From contig JANJXV010000014.1 in NCBI GenBank assembly GCA_024803745.1, positions 1,283,001 to 1,347,000 on the forward strand: a stretch of DNA of 64,000 nucleotides, read 5' to 3'. Positions 11,666-23,389 of this stretch are shown here, piece after piece. The notes under the pieces were generated by a model. The model was given only the letters and a program-made list of their open reading frames with translations, ran no database searches and had not been told where the DNA came from. Every line of letters starts with the position of its first letter. Position 1 is the stretch's first letter. Source of the stretch: Megascapheus bottae (taxonomy: Eukaryota; Chordata; Mammalia; Rodentia; Geomyidae). Position numbers and translations under genes: made by a program.

Positions 11666-11810
11666 CCGATTCTGATCTGATTGAAGTGAAAGAAGAAGTT
11701 GGATAGGCACCTATTTTTTATAAGAATCATACTTTAAGAGCATTTTAGTTGAATTATTCTTGGCATCTCATACATTTTATTGTTACTAGTTACTAATGGG
11801 CTCATTGTAA

Positions 11811-11849
11811 CACACACAAACACACACACAACACCACACACATACATTC
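11811..11849. repeat. Impure (CA)n microsatellite
   Basis: Interrupted CA repeats. Confidence 0.8.
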
Positions 11850-12935
11850 ATTGTATATCTGGTAGTTTATGTCATTTGTTTGCATCATTTTAGTATGTAT
11901 AAAATAGTTAAAATTTGAATCATTTTTACTTTTGTTAATTAACTAGTTCATAATAAATGCCATACATGCATAATTTCTCTGAGTTGTATATCTGATTATT
12001 GGAATAGACTAGGGAAAATCCCACAAAATACATCTTGTTTTAGAACAGTTTAGCTGTTTTAAATTTTTTAATTAAAAAAAACAATAAAACTTTACCTCCT
12101 TTAGTGAGTGTTTTTCCCTACAAAGCTTCCGTTTTCTCTCCTCCTCCTCCATACAAGTTAAAAAGCCTCTCTGTCTTTGCTTCATGTTGTCTACTTTGCC
12201 TATTTAATGCTTGTCACACTGTCCTTAAATTGCCAATTGATCAACTTCATTTAAATTCTTAGATAGCATTTGCTTTGGAATTGTATATAACTACAATTAG
12301 AACAAATTGAATATTTGCTAAGGCTCTCAAAGTAGGCTGACATTAAAATATTTACTCAACTGCATGCATGTGTATAGCTCTCTTCTTTCATCACTACTGT
12401 TAAAAGCAAATATACTTTTAATAAACAATTCTTTCAATCTCTTGGCTACATTTTTCATGCAGACGGTTCCCAGTTCTCCACATTTGAGTGAAGCCAGTTT
12501 CACTGTCCTCAGTGATGGATAATTAGAAAAAATTCGCTTCAACTTGCTTTTGCTCTGTATTTATATTTGAATAATCAGCTTAAAATCCTTTCTGAAGATA
12601 GGTGTGGGATAGCCATTTATATTTGAGAAAAACAACAAGAAAAATGAAAATGAAATTGTTCTTCAATGTGCAATGAATCTCCCATTTTCCAGTCCAGTAA
12701 TAGAATGTTTTTACTTTCTGTACTGATGCTGCTTACCTGGACTATCATGAGTAGAATACTTTCCTTCTCAGATTCCACTTCACCGCTGGCTATGAGCTTT
12801 CTCTTTTGATCTTTCTTTATGTACTTCTTAAACCATGGAACTTCTGAGACCTGGCCTTTTATTCCTACCTCTTTTATTTCTCTCATGGTAATTGTTTCTA
12901 CTCTCCAAATACAGTTGGTGACTATCAAACCTATC
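11850..12935. other. Intergenic, nothing recognised
   Basis: The - strand frames at 12327-12542 and 12617-12937 lack motifs or splice context. A segment at 12200-12265 ('atgcttgtcacactgtcc..cttcatttaaattctta') repeats one at 9875-9935, so an unnamed low-copy repeat may be present at both sites. Confidence 0.4.
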
Positions 12936-12939
12936 ACTT

Positions 12940-13110
12940 TTTGAATAGTTATTTTGTGTCAGTTATTATACTTATGTCTTTATATGATTTATTTTATTGA
13001 GTTCTTACAACAATCATGAAAGGCATCCTCTTCTTTTATAGGGCTCAAAAAGTTGCTTATTTTGCTCAAATCATAGCGTGGTAGGGCTGGAATTTGATCT
13101 TGGATTTGTC
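12940..13110 (+). repeat. MIR-like remnant
   Basis: 'gagttcttacaacaatcatgaaaggca', 'cttttatagggctcaaaaagttgcttattttgctcaaatca' follow the MIR core order. Diverged. Confidence 0.45.
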
Positions 13111-13481
13111 AGCTAACTTGTTCTTAAACATGCCTTATTTGGCCAAACATGCCACCAATCCAGATTTTTATCTCAAACCTAAGATGGGGGCTTTACATCT
13201 TCAGGGACACTTTAGAGATATCAGTAAAATTTCTGTAGACTTGCCTTTACTTTTCCTGATTTTTAGAAAATAAAAATCTTGGTAGATGATACAGATCAGG
13301 TCATAAGAACTTTATGTTCAACTTTCTGCTGTAATGCCACTGAGGAACTTTTAATACAAATAAGCAGAAACCCGTATTTCCCTAAATATCCCCTTCTTTT
13401 AATGCGTCACCATCTACACAAATGTAGACATTGAGAATTATCCTTGCATTCTCTTTTCTCGTATCCTTCCTTCCTCCCCCC

Positions 13482-13482
13482 C

Positions 13483-13533
<51 letters not shown>

Positions 13534-13580
13534 CTCTCTCTCTCTCTCTTCTCTCTCTCTCTCCTCTCCCTCTCTCTCCT

Positions 13581-13663
<83 letters not shown>
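13482..13663. repeat. Long (CT)n polypyrimidine tract
   Basis: About 180 bp of almost pure CT dinucleotides with a few CC, TT and G interruptions in the first half and an uninterrupted second half. Confidence 0.98.
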
Positions 13664-13664
<1 letters not shown>

Positions 13665-14529
13665 ACTCCAAGTCCTAAAGAATTTACCCTAGATGCTCTG
13701 TATATTCCATTGTGACTGTTATCATTAGCTATCTCCTAATAGAAATCTGTGCTGCTAGTTTTTTGTATACTAACTCTTTATTCTATAGCATATCCATCTC
13801 AATTTTTGTAAGAAGTGTGTTTGAGGGACCATGTTAGTTGTTCTTTTATTACTTTGCACAATGCAAATGAAGTAGGCCAAGATCGAATATCTGCTTAAAG
13901 CAAAAAGAGTACAAAGAAAATCACATGCACAAACAGGGATGGCATGTGGGAATGCTTGTACCTTGAGGGGTTTTTTTTGTTGTTTGTTTTTTTGCTATGT
14001 AGCCTTTTAAACTGTAGTTAGGATGTGAGTAGATAAAAGCAAATATAAGATTTCCATTAGGAAATTGCAAGATAAGACTGAAACAGAGACCCAGAGGGCT
14101 AAACAAGAGAATGTTTTCTCAATTCTGAATTTCAGTACTAGAAAATGGGACTCTATATGTAATGTACAGAAATTAAGAGGAAAAACGGGTAGGTCATTTA
14201 GGCTGTGTTAACTTACACAGAGTTTACATAAATATTTGGGATGTATATGAATTTAGTGATATAATCTATTTTGCAGCTACCGGGACTTGGATACTGGAAA
14301 GTTTAGGAATTATATAGGAGGGAGGTGGCAAACCTAAATGGCACTGACATATGTATTATATTTGTAAAGATGATTTTGAAAATTTATATAATAGTGAATG
14401 AAATAAGAGCTTAAAGTGAAATAAAGCTTAAGTACAGTCATGAGTATTTATACCATGGTACATTTTTATAGATGACTACTAATACAACTATACTCCTGTA
14501 AGTTTCTTTTTTTTATTGGGTAAGTTTCT
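13664..14529. other. Intergenic, nothing recognised
   Basis: No gene or named repeat seen. Confidence 0.45.
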
Positions 14530-14539
14530 TTTTCTAGTG

Positions 14540-14945
14540 CATGTTCTGGCTTTTTAATTCAGGACCTGGGAACTGTTCCTCAACTTTTTTTTTTTTTTTT
14601 TGCCAGTCCTGGGGTTGAGCTCAGGGCCTGAGCACTGTCCTTGGACTTTCTGAAGGCTAGAGCTCTACCACTTGATCCTCAGCACCACTCCCAGCTTTTT
14701 CCTATGTATGTGGTACCAAGGAATCAAACCCGGGTCTTTGTGCATGCTAGGCAAGCACTCTACCACTAGGCCAAACTCCCAGCCCCTGTTCCTCAACTTT
14801 TTTACTCAAGGCTAGCACTCTGCAACTTGAGCTACAGCTTTACTTCTGTGTTCTTTCTTCCCCAATCTGGTTTTGAACTACGCTGCTCAGTTCTCAGTCT
14901 CCTGAGTAGCTAGAATTACAGGTATGAGCCACCATCACTGGGCAA
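14540..14945 (-). mobile_element. 7SL-headed/Geo SINE split by a later insertion
   Basis: Reverse-oriented composite SINE. The Geo part is visible at 14545-14590 and resumes at 14786 ('actcaaggctagcactctgcaacttgagc'); the 7SL-like head is at 14890-14945 ('cctgagtagctagaattacaggtatgagccacc'). It is interrupted by the IDL-Geo copy at 14591-14785. Confidence 0.75.
14591..14785 (-). mobile_element. IDL-Geo SINE inserted in an older SINE
   Basis: Complete reverse-oriented IDL-Geo: poly(T), 'gccagtcctggggttgagctc', 'ctctaccacttga', linker 'tatgtatgtggtacc', B box complement 'aatcaaacccgg', ending 'ccaaactcccagccc'. It is flanked by an 18-bp target duplication CTGTTCCTCAACTTTTTT at 14573-14590 and 14786-14803. 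Confidence 0.9.
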
Positions 14946-17900
14946 GTTTCATTTTTTGATGTAACAAAAGGTTTCTACAGTCTTGGAAGTGTTCCCAAGT
15001 ACTGATATAGTCAATGTATATTTCAAACCTTAACAGTTCTCAACAAAAGATTTCAATGTTGAGATGAATGATGGACAAATCATCATTGCTAGGAAACCCA
15101 TTATGAGAATCTACATTTATGAGTCATGAACATGTAATGTTTTAAAGCCATGATAGTGGATTTGATTCGTGAATCATTAGTGTAGAATAAAAAATAAATA
15201 AGAGAGGTTCAAGGACTGAGTTGCTAATTCCTATCCACTATCTATAAACACTTTAATGGGACAGTGTATAGCCTAGAGTGGAGTTCTGCTTGGATGCAGC
15301 CTTTGCTTACTAAAGTTCAGTGGGTTCAGGCAACCTGGGTTAGGTAAGCTTACAATGCTGTTATATAGTCATCTTCACTTTAAAAAATCCAGTTCACCTA
15401 TTACTTCTACTCCCATATTTCTATAGCTTAATACAAAACCCATGAGCAGCTCTTGGTAGGTTCTCATTAAGATCATTTGTTTTTTGGGGGGCATTACTTC
15501 TTCTAGTATACAATTTCTAACTTGTATTCTTCAGGTAACATAGGTTTAGCATAAGCTAAAGTTTCAAATGGCTTTCAAATATCAGACATTTATAACCAGA
15601 AAGATTTCTTTGTTTACTTAAGTTACAAGTTAATCTTAGGTATTCTGTAACTCTTCTCCATATAATTTTCATTCAGAAACCAGGAGTTGGTGTAGTTATT
15701 CCTAACAGAAACATTGGCAGAAGAGAAAGAGGAGCTAGTGAACTACAGAGTGCTACTGTAAATGACATGTCCCCACTGCACACATGCCATTGGCTGTAGT
15801 AAGTGACATGGCCAAAGTGATTTGTAAAGGCAGGAAATTGTATAGCTTCCTACAAAGAGGGGCACTGAATATTTCTGGGCAATAATAAAAGCTACAGAAT
15901 GTGCCAACCTCTGGAGCGCATTTTCCTCTGAGCCCACTTATCTTTCACACATGCTTTTTCCAACACAGGGTTTCCAACATCTCAATATATCAACTGTAGC
16001 TCTTAACCTGTCCCTTCTGGATGGGAAGAGAAGTTTCCTCTGATTACCTGATTCTATGGTTATGCTTAGTCTTACTCTGCTGGAGCACAATGTTGCCTGA
16101 ACATATTTTCCTGCATCCAACTTTCTTTGACATTTGTCAAGCAAACATTGACATTGATATGCATCTTATCTTGTTTTTAACAGAAAATGAGTCTATGAGT
16201 ACAAATTTTAAAAATTATTAACCTCCTCTCTCTGCAATAGCTTTTTTTTCTATAGCCCTTATTTCATCAGCATTGATAGACAACACATTATGTATCTCTT
16301 GTTCTCTTTGCTTCTTTTTCTTCTTCCTGTAAGGTTTACCTACAACACTACTATTTCCCTTTCTGTCCTATAAAAAAGTACTTCTTTTCTCTCTAATTGC
16401 ATAGGCTCTGCTCATGGCTTCCATCTCACCTTTCCTGGATTTATTCTTCTTGCTCTCTTAAAAGGGAATCTACCGCTTCCTCTTCATTTCCCACTTGTTC
16501 TACATACTGGCTCCAGCTGTCCTCAGGGATACACTGAGGCCTTTCACGTCTCATGGTAGTTTCTTAGAAGGACTCTACCTGATCTTCCTGTTGAGCAACT
16601 ATTTGGGTGGACCTGGGCATGTTGAGTCACCATGATGGCTGGAACTTGGCTTAGCTACCTAGTAGATGTTTGGTGCTGGTATGTTATTTTATCTTTGTGA
16701 GCCAGCTGCTACTTAACTGTAAGAAACATAATTATCTCCCATGGTCAATATAGCACAGAAGTATGCAACATGAATTACTGTCAGGAGGTCTTAAATAAAT
16801 GGTATTATCAGCAGTAGTATTTTTATTAGTCTTTGCTCACTCTGAACCATATAGTTGTTTCTGTTTAGAACATTCTATCCTTGACTCCTTAAAGCAATAA
16901 TTACTCTGATTCTAAGTAGTGCTACTGACTCACAAGTTTTGATCTTTCCATTTTAGTTTTACCAGTATTTTCCACCTGCCCCTAAGTGAGCCATGCCCAG
17001 GCTAAGTCATTGGTCTTCTTTTATTTGGGATTAAAAAATGTTTTGTTCCCAGTAGCATGAAATCTAGATCACTATACAAATATGTATACAATCAATAATG
17101 GTATTATATTTCTGTTTTATCAGTGCTGAATAATAGATTGCAGAGAGATGAAACAATAGTACTAACATAGACCCATCGTTCTGAAGCCAGAGTTTCTTTC
17201 ATTTCCTTATTATTTTAACCTGCTGATTTGAACAAAGAGATTTTTTTTGAAATTGGAAGAGAAGTTGGAGATGGAGGTGTGATCAGAAGTCCTATTTCAA
17301 GTTGCATTTCATGATCCCTTGGAAAAGATCATAAATACTTGAACAAGCATCAGAGAAACAAAACCAAAGGCATGCACATAACAGAGGTAGACTGGGCAAA
17401 TGTTCAAATGTCAGCTCCAGCTCCTTTTCATCTCTTTCTGGCTCTATCCTGTTCTTATTTTTTGTTTTCATTTTGAGAGATCACCGTTAGTATATCAGGT
17501 AGTATATCACTTTCTCTGAGTAAACAAAGAAAATCTGGGGTGTCAGATTCAGAGCTTACTTTTTGGTTAGAGGGATTTGAACTGATAATGTACTATTGAC
17601 CTATAATCTATGTAGATGCCAATCGTAAGTCATGCTTTGAACATTTTCTGTTTGGGCAGGGGGCTGTAGAGTGGACTGCACAGGTTTGCAAATTAGTCAG
17701 AAATCAAATTCAGTGTTGTTTAATGTGTGGGTTATGGATTCCTGCTTTATTCAACAACATATATTAAGTTTATAAAGGTAGATTGTGATGAATAAAATGT
17801 GACTGCTTTCAGTGAACCTTTTTATTAGTGTACTTTTTTCTTTTACTAAACAGATACCAAGAATTAGCTCTCAGCAGGTAATTGTTTACTCAATTACTAA

Positions 17901-18504
17901 GTTTTTAAAAGAACAATCAGTATTGGTTTAATTGGCATTCGAAAGAACTTAAAGGAATTTAATTAATATTCTTGTGGGTAAACAATGTAATTTGACATTG
18001 CTGATTCCTGACAGAAGACTTACTGACTCTCATTGCTCTCAAGTTTAAAAGATGCATTGGTTAGCAGTAAGGAGAAACTTGAGAATATAGTTATCATTTT
18101 CCCTCTTGTCAAATACTGAGTGTCTACTATGTGCTTTGTGAGCACAGCTTTTATATTGTTGAAAATCTTTTTAATTGTTGAAAATCTTTTTAATCTTTTT
18201 ATGGTTGAAAATGCATTATAGGAGTATATTAAACCTGTATATTCTCCAAGCATTGGCCATAGTACGATACTAGTAGGTCGTGCACATATAGTTGCACTAT
18301 TTATCTGTTTGAGTGATGTGATTAGTAAAATACAAGCTTATTTAAGAGTCTTCCTATTAAAGAGTCTTTCCTATTAAAGTGATAATCACAATATACTATC
18401 CTGTAAGGGTAGGGTGAGAAAATCTGTTTTGAGATCCTCAAGGGAATTGCACTTAAAATGTTCAAGAACCATTCATCTACTTTAGCTTGATTTACATTTT
18501 ATAT
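14946..18504. other. Intergenic, nothing recognised
   Basis: About 3.5 kb of unique-looking AT-rich sequence. Short tandem duplications occur near 18164-18195 ('ttgttgaaaatctttttaa' twice) and 18345-18378. No coding evidence. Confidence 0.45.
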
Positions 18505-18740
18505 TTGGGCCAGATGCTGGTGGCTCATGCCTGTAATCCTAGCTACACAAGAAGCTGAGATCTAAGGATTATGGTTTAAAGCCAACCAGGGCAGTAAAGT
18601 GTGTTTACACTCTTATTCCAGTTAACCACCAGAAAACCAAAAGTGGAATTATGGCTCAAAATGGTAGAGTGCAAGCTTGAGCAAAAGAGCTCAAGGACAG
18701 TGCCCAGACCCTGGGATCAAGCTCTACCACCAACTAAAAA
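18505..18740 (+). mobile_element. 7SL-headed/Geo SINE
   Basis: 'ggtggctcatgcctgtaatcctagctac' head, 'ttattccagttaaccacc' junction, 'aagtggaattatggctcaaaatggtagag' to 'ggatcaagctc' right unit, A-rich end. Confidence 0.8.
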
Positions 18741-18764
18741 TAAGAATGAATTATATTAGGCTTT

Positions 18765-18935
18765 ATGCTAGGCACCAGCAGCTTATGTCTGTATGGAACA
18801 CGCTTGTAATCCTAGTTACACAGTATGCTGAGATACTCTATTTCTAATTATGTAAAAAGAAGCCTGGATGGAAATGTGGAAGTAGAGCAATTGCCTAGAA
18901 CACGAAAGCTTAATGATGCTACACACACTCACCCC
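18765..18935 (+). repeat. Diverged 7SL-headed SINE
   Basis: 'aggcaccagcagcttatgtctgt' and 'cttgtaatcctagttacacag' recall the same head; the right part is degraded ('gtagagcaattgcctagaacacgaaagc'). Confidence 0.5.
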
Positions 18936-18960
18936 CCCCCCCAAACACAGAGGGGGGAGA

Positions 18961-20086
18961 CAGAGAGAGATTAGGCTTTATACACCAATTTCTTAGGACA
19001 AACCTATCCTTATACTTAAGTCAGTACAGGCACTAACAAGGCAGTTAAATAGAATAGTCCTCTTAAACTTTCAGTATACTGCAATATGGGAATGTAAATA
19101 AAATCTGGAAAAGAAAATATATCTAATTTTAGATGGAACAATTCAGGTAAGTAAAAACAGCAGAGGAAATACCAACTACTACAACTTTTATTAGTGTCTC
19201 TCTGACAACCGAGCTGGCCATTGTTCTCCACAGGTACAATGCAATGAAACAGGCCTGTGGATCCAGACAAGTTTGTTTTCACTTCAGAATTTATAAGTGT
19301 CAGGTATGACAACTTGGACCATCTACTTTTAACTGGCCCTATTGCAATTAGATGGCATAATTAACTTTCAAAAAATAGATTGATATTCTAAGGAAGAAAA
19401 TGAATCAACTTCCCTCTCTGTGGCTCTGAATCACTTTAGGACTCATTATTTCAGGACTGGAAATATTCCTTTTGTGTCTGACTTCCTTTTTTTAAAGCTA
19501 GAAATCTAAGATCAGGGTGTGCTTCGTGTCAGATTGCTGTCTAGCAAGACCCTGGGCTTGAATTCTTGCACTAAAAGAAATCTAAATATAGAAAAATACA
19601 GAAACCTAAAAAAGAAACTAGAGGACTTATCAACCAGTATACCCTCAGTAAAAAATCGGATGTTTTCCTTTGAGTGAAATATGTCAAAAACCAAACCAAA
19701 CCAAAAACAACAAAGTAAATGTAATGAGGAATTCAATTGAATGTTTAGAATCTACCTAGTGATGCTCACTCATTGAGTGTGGGCCTCAAAACGATGTGAC
19801 TTCAATACACCCAAGGTTACAAGCCGGTTAGAACTGTCTGTCATACAACCACCTAGCAAGTTTATTAACTGTTCATCTCCGCATGAATACAAGTTTAATT
19901 CTACCTGGAGATGGGGAACTTAATGAAATCCACCTTATATTTACTAAAAGGTGGCCACCCTTCCAAGTAGTCCAATCTATGTTATAACGTGTGTATATGT
20001 ACACTTATGAATCAGACTCTCTTAGAGGGGGAGGACTAAGGACCATGGGGCATGGAGGAGATGTGGTGCAGAGGGGATCCTAGGGA
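18961..20086. other. Intergenic, nothing recognised
   Basis: A small (CCAAA)-rich patch lies near 19688-19710. No gene evidence. Confidence 0.45.
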
Positions 20087-20176
20087 AGAATAAGAATAAG
20101 AATAAGAATAAGAATAAGAAGAAGAAGAATAAGAATAAGAATAAGAAGAATAAGAATAAGAAGAAGAAGAAGAAGT
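20087..20176. repeat. (AAGAAT)n / (AAG)n simple repeat
   Basis: Mixed GAATAA and GAA units over about 90 bp, immediately upstream of the ASNS CpG island. Confidence 0.97.
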
Positions 20177-20401
20177 TCATTTCGATCAGCATCATTTTTC
20201 TAAGGTCCTATGCTTGGTCCTCTCCTAAGAGCCTTTGTCCTCCCTGGGTGAACGCTTCGAGCGCTGTCTAATTAATCGTGTCTTTTACTACTATCCCTTG
20301 GGTTTGCTTGTGGATCCCAGGTTACTCTTTAAACCGGCTGGCTCCCGGCTGCCGGGGAACAGGAAGCCCTAGAGCTCCCGGAGGCCGTTCTCTCCCTCCA
20401 T

Positions 20402-20472
20402 CCCCGCCCTCGGGCGCGGCGTCGGCCGCTCCCCGCCCCTGCACGCCGCCCGGCCGGGCCGGGCCACGCCCC
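20402..20472 (+). promoter_or_regulatory. GC boxes of the ASNS promoter
   Basis: Three Sp/KLF-type sites: CCCCGCCC at 20402-20409, CCCCGCCCC at 20431-20439 and CACGCCCC at 20465-20472. Three GC boxes upstream of the nutrient-sensing element are the known layout of the mammalian ASNS promoter, where Sp factors support basal and induced transcription. Confidence 0.7.
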
Positions 20473-20481
20473 AGCGCGCCT

Positions 20482-20492
20482 CTGGTTGGTCC
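20482..20492 (+). promoter_or_regulatory. Inverted CCAAT-like (Y-box) element
   Basis: CTGGTTGGTCC is an imperfect inverted CCAAT (GTTGG rather than ATTGG) just upstream of the response element, where known ASNS promoters also carry this block. Confidence 0.4.
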
Positions 20493-20500
20493 CCGGGACA

Positions 20501-20526
20501 TGATGAAACTCCTCGCCCGCATTACA
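20501..20526 (+). promoter_or_regulatory. Nutrient-sensing response unit (NSRE-1/NSRE-2)
   Basis: TGATGAAAC at 20501-20509 is the exact NSRE-1, a C/EBP-ATF composite site that binds ATF4, C/EBP-beta and ATF3 during amino-acid limitation or ER stress. Eleven bases later, at 20521-20526, is ATTACA in the NSRE-2 position; the usual NSRE-2 hexamer is GTTACA, so its first base differs. The pair sits about 14-40 bp upstream of a TATA-like element. This predicts induction of ASNS by the GCN2/PERK-ATF4 pathway. Confidence 0.9.
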
Positions 20527-20539
20527 GGAGCCGAGCGGA

Positions 20540-20546
20540 TATATAG
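20540..20546 (+). promoter_or_regulatory. TATA-like box
   Basis: TATATAG within GATATATAGG, about 30 bp upstream of the presumed start of exon 1. Confidence 0.6.
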
Positions 20547-20569
20547 GACTGCCAGGGACTGCCTCACCT

Positions 20570-20637
20570 CCACCGCGCTCTCCACCCTTCCCTTCCGCGC
20601 CGCGTGCTTTCCCCCCCACCATCCGTCTCCGGCCCAG
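20570..20637 (+). other. ASNS: ASNS exon 1 (5' UTR, non-coding)
   Basis: The 3' border is a strong splice donor: CCCAG at 20633-20637 followed by GTAAGCC. The 5' end is placed about 30 bp downstream of the TATA-like box by inference. The transcript continues to the coding exon whose acceptor ends at 24011. An additional short non-coding exon in intron 1 is possible. Confidence 0.7.
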
Positions 20638-22030
20638 GTAAGCCGGGGCCGCTCCGCCCGCCGCCGCGGAGTGGAGTGGAGGGCGTGTCCGGGGTCGGGG
20701 GGCCAAGTGGATGCCGCGGGGCGGCGCGTTTCTAGGGCGTGGCGGGTTCCCTGACGATGACTGCGAACCTAGGGGAGCGAGGAAGGGAAAAAAAAAATGA
20801 CTTCCGTGGTGTCTCCTGCTGGCGGGGAGCGAGCCGAGCCGCGGCCCCGTGGCCCTGCCGCCCCCGAGCGAGGGGGGCCCGAGTCGGAGCCCTGGGCACG
20901 TTGTGGTGACTGGTCCCTTTCCTCGATGATGGGGGACCCCGCCCGTGGGCGCGGGGCGGCCTCCGGGCCCCGCTGCGGCCTGCGTGGGACGCACACGTGG
21001 CCGGCGCTCCGCCTGGTGTCTGCAGGCCCTGCGGCGGCCCGGTTCTGCCTCCGGGAGAAACGTGCGGGGCTGGGACACTTGCCAGATCCCGTTCACCCTG
21101 CCGCCCCGCTCGCCTTCGCCCCTTCCCCGGCCCTCCCGGCACCTCCCCGGCTCGCGCCCCTCGACCCCCCGACCCCGCCGAGAACTCGCTTTGGAGACGG
21201 GCGGCCAGGAACCGAATGGGGCAGACCAATTCGCGTGCCTTTTCTTGCCGGTCGTCTGCCCTGCCGGGTTTTGACACCAGTCCGCGTTACTGTTTTTACA
21301 TGGAGGGGTGAACGGACCGCTTCTCATTTTCAGCCGGTGGCCTACATCGTGAGTGGTTCCCCCCCCCCCCGCCCCCGTTCATCACCGCGGTTGATTAATT
21401 GGAAGCGTTGGTCCTTTTCCCCTGGCTGATGACATGGCTGTTAGAATAATTCGCGAAGTGGGTCTTGGGCCCATGCTCTGGCTGGTGACTGAGATCTTAA
21501 ACGCGAGATGTGGTGAAGTTTTATCCGGGGGGGGATAATGTTGAGTAGCTGCCATAAGCCACATGTCATGACATCATTTGGGCCTTCAGTTGCCTTAAAT
21601 GAACCAGACTGAAGATTCGTAAAGCAGCTCATCAGTAGTTTTGAACTGAAATCACACCATATGTTTACAGTCAGACATTTTAAATAGTATGAATACTATT
21701 ATTGGGATATTTAGATTTACACACATGGCTTGTTCTTGTTGGAGAGGCACTGCTGTGGCAGTGCGGGGTGAAAGGATGAAAACTTACTGGGAATAGACAA
21801 CACCAGAAGTGGAAATCCAACACAGTGGGACCTTTTCCCCTCTTATGAGACTAATTCAGGGAAAAATGACATTGTAAGATTGATTTGTTTCTTCTTGCTG
21901 GGAAATAAGTATGCTTCACAAACGTTTATTCTTTTCCCCTTCAGTTTAGTGGCTAGTGTGTTGTTTTGTGTAGCAGACTTAAAACTGGAATTGTGACATC
22001 AGCAAATAAATCCCTGATGACCACACCTAA

Positions 22031-22580
22031 CTTACTTTCTTTTTTTTTTTTTTTAAAATTTCATTGTTGGGATAATGTATAAAGGGGTTACAGTTACCTT
22101 TGTCAGGTAGTAGGTGTATTACTTCACATACATTGATATCCCCTCTCATGTTTTTGTCCCCAATTCCCTTCCCCAACCCCTTCCAATCATCTTGTTTTCC
22201 CTCCTTCCCTTTCCTATTTCAAATAAACGAACATATATATACAATATACCAGATAACAAAGTCAGATACTGTAAAATATGAGATTAACCAAAGGGCAACA
22301 AAAGACAAGAGAAATCACACATGATAAGTCCTTATTTCCATATCTTAGAGATCCTTTCATTTAGTCTCATCCAGTATGACCTTAAGTACCTAGGTTTTGA
22401 GCTATTATAATCCTCTAAGAGAGTCCTAGATGTGTACTAATTATTACAAATGAGGGAAACCATTGAGCCTATGTTCCTTTGGGTCTGGCTTACTTCACTT
22501 AATATGATGTTTTTCTAAGTCTATTTCCTTATGAATGGGGTGATGCCATTCTTTCTGATGGCAGCATAGAATTCCATTGA
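22031..22580 (-). mobile_element. L1 3' end in ASNS intron 1
   Basis: Reverse-oriented: poly(T), 3' UTR, and the end of ORF2 ('cattgagcctatgttcctttg', 'gatgccattctttctgatggcagcatagaattccattg'). An 11-bp target duplication ACCACACCTAA lies at 22020-22030 and 22581-22591. 5' truncated to about 550 bp. Confidence 0.88.
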
Positions 22581-23389
22581 ACCACACCTAATTTTCAAAG
22601 CACTTTCCAACCCCACTTTTTAATTAACATTGAGTCAAACATCTGCTTCATTAGTAGTTCCATGACTGTATTAGTAGTTTCTTTAGTCAGTTTTCCTCAA
22701 GTGAATTTTTCTCAGGTACCTCTTCCATTCTAGCCTACTTGACCAACTGCATGAAAGAGATCACAACGGCCTTGTGACATTTCATTTTCAAATTAGCTTA
22801 GGTTGATATATTTTATTTTATTTTTTTGTTATTTTGATCTGGTCTTAAAACAAAACAAAACAAAAAAAAGCAAAAGCTTTGGATGGTTATACATATGGAA
22901 TAACGTCAAAGATGTTTCAAGTGGTGGATGTGATATCTGTATCTATAGCTCTCTATTTTTTTTCTCCTTCAGAATGTTTGTCCCAAGTGATCTAAACATT
23001 TGCTGTTGACATTTTTAACAAATACAGAACTAGTTAAATTTTCAAGTTACTGATATTTTGATGACTTTTTTGAGCTGGCAGTTCCCAAATGAAACAGGTT
23101 TTTCTTTTATGGTTGACCATTTGAAATTGAAAATTGAATTGACATTTGTAAGAATTATTTGCTTCCTGGCATACAGAGATGTGCCAGGTTGGTTTTTTTT
23201 TTTTTTTTAACTTTTTTATACTCCCCCCACCACACTTACCCCCATATTGCTGTGTAAATTCTTACTAACCAGTGGAGCTTTGAAGCAGAACTATTTGAGA
23301 ACAGCAGAATATTTGAGAAATATTTTTGTCATTTAAGACATTTTGATATGAACATTTTGTATCTTCTGTCAAAGTATTTTGTGTGTTAG

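Larger units (their letters stand above)
20300..21420. promoter_or_regulatory. CpG island over the ASNS promoter and exon 1
   Basis: Abrupt change from AT-rich flanks to a GC-rich, CpG-dense block of about 1.1 kb containing the promoter, exon 1 and the start of intron 1. The long open frames on both strands in this block (for example - strand 20329-21327) follow from the GC richness. I see no protein family in them. Confidence 0.92.

Noticed and set aside
13431..13715. Ser/Leu and Arg/Glu repeat frames
   Set aside because: These are translations of the CT dinucleotide tract.
20329..21327. Long - strand frame (332 codons), with a 210-codon + frame over the same segment
   Set aside because: It lies in the CpG island, is rich in Pro/Arg/Gly/Ala and has no domain. 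GC-rich DNA lacks stops by chance, and the overlapping frames on both strands cannot all be genes.
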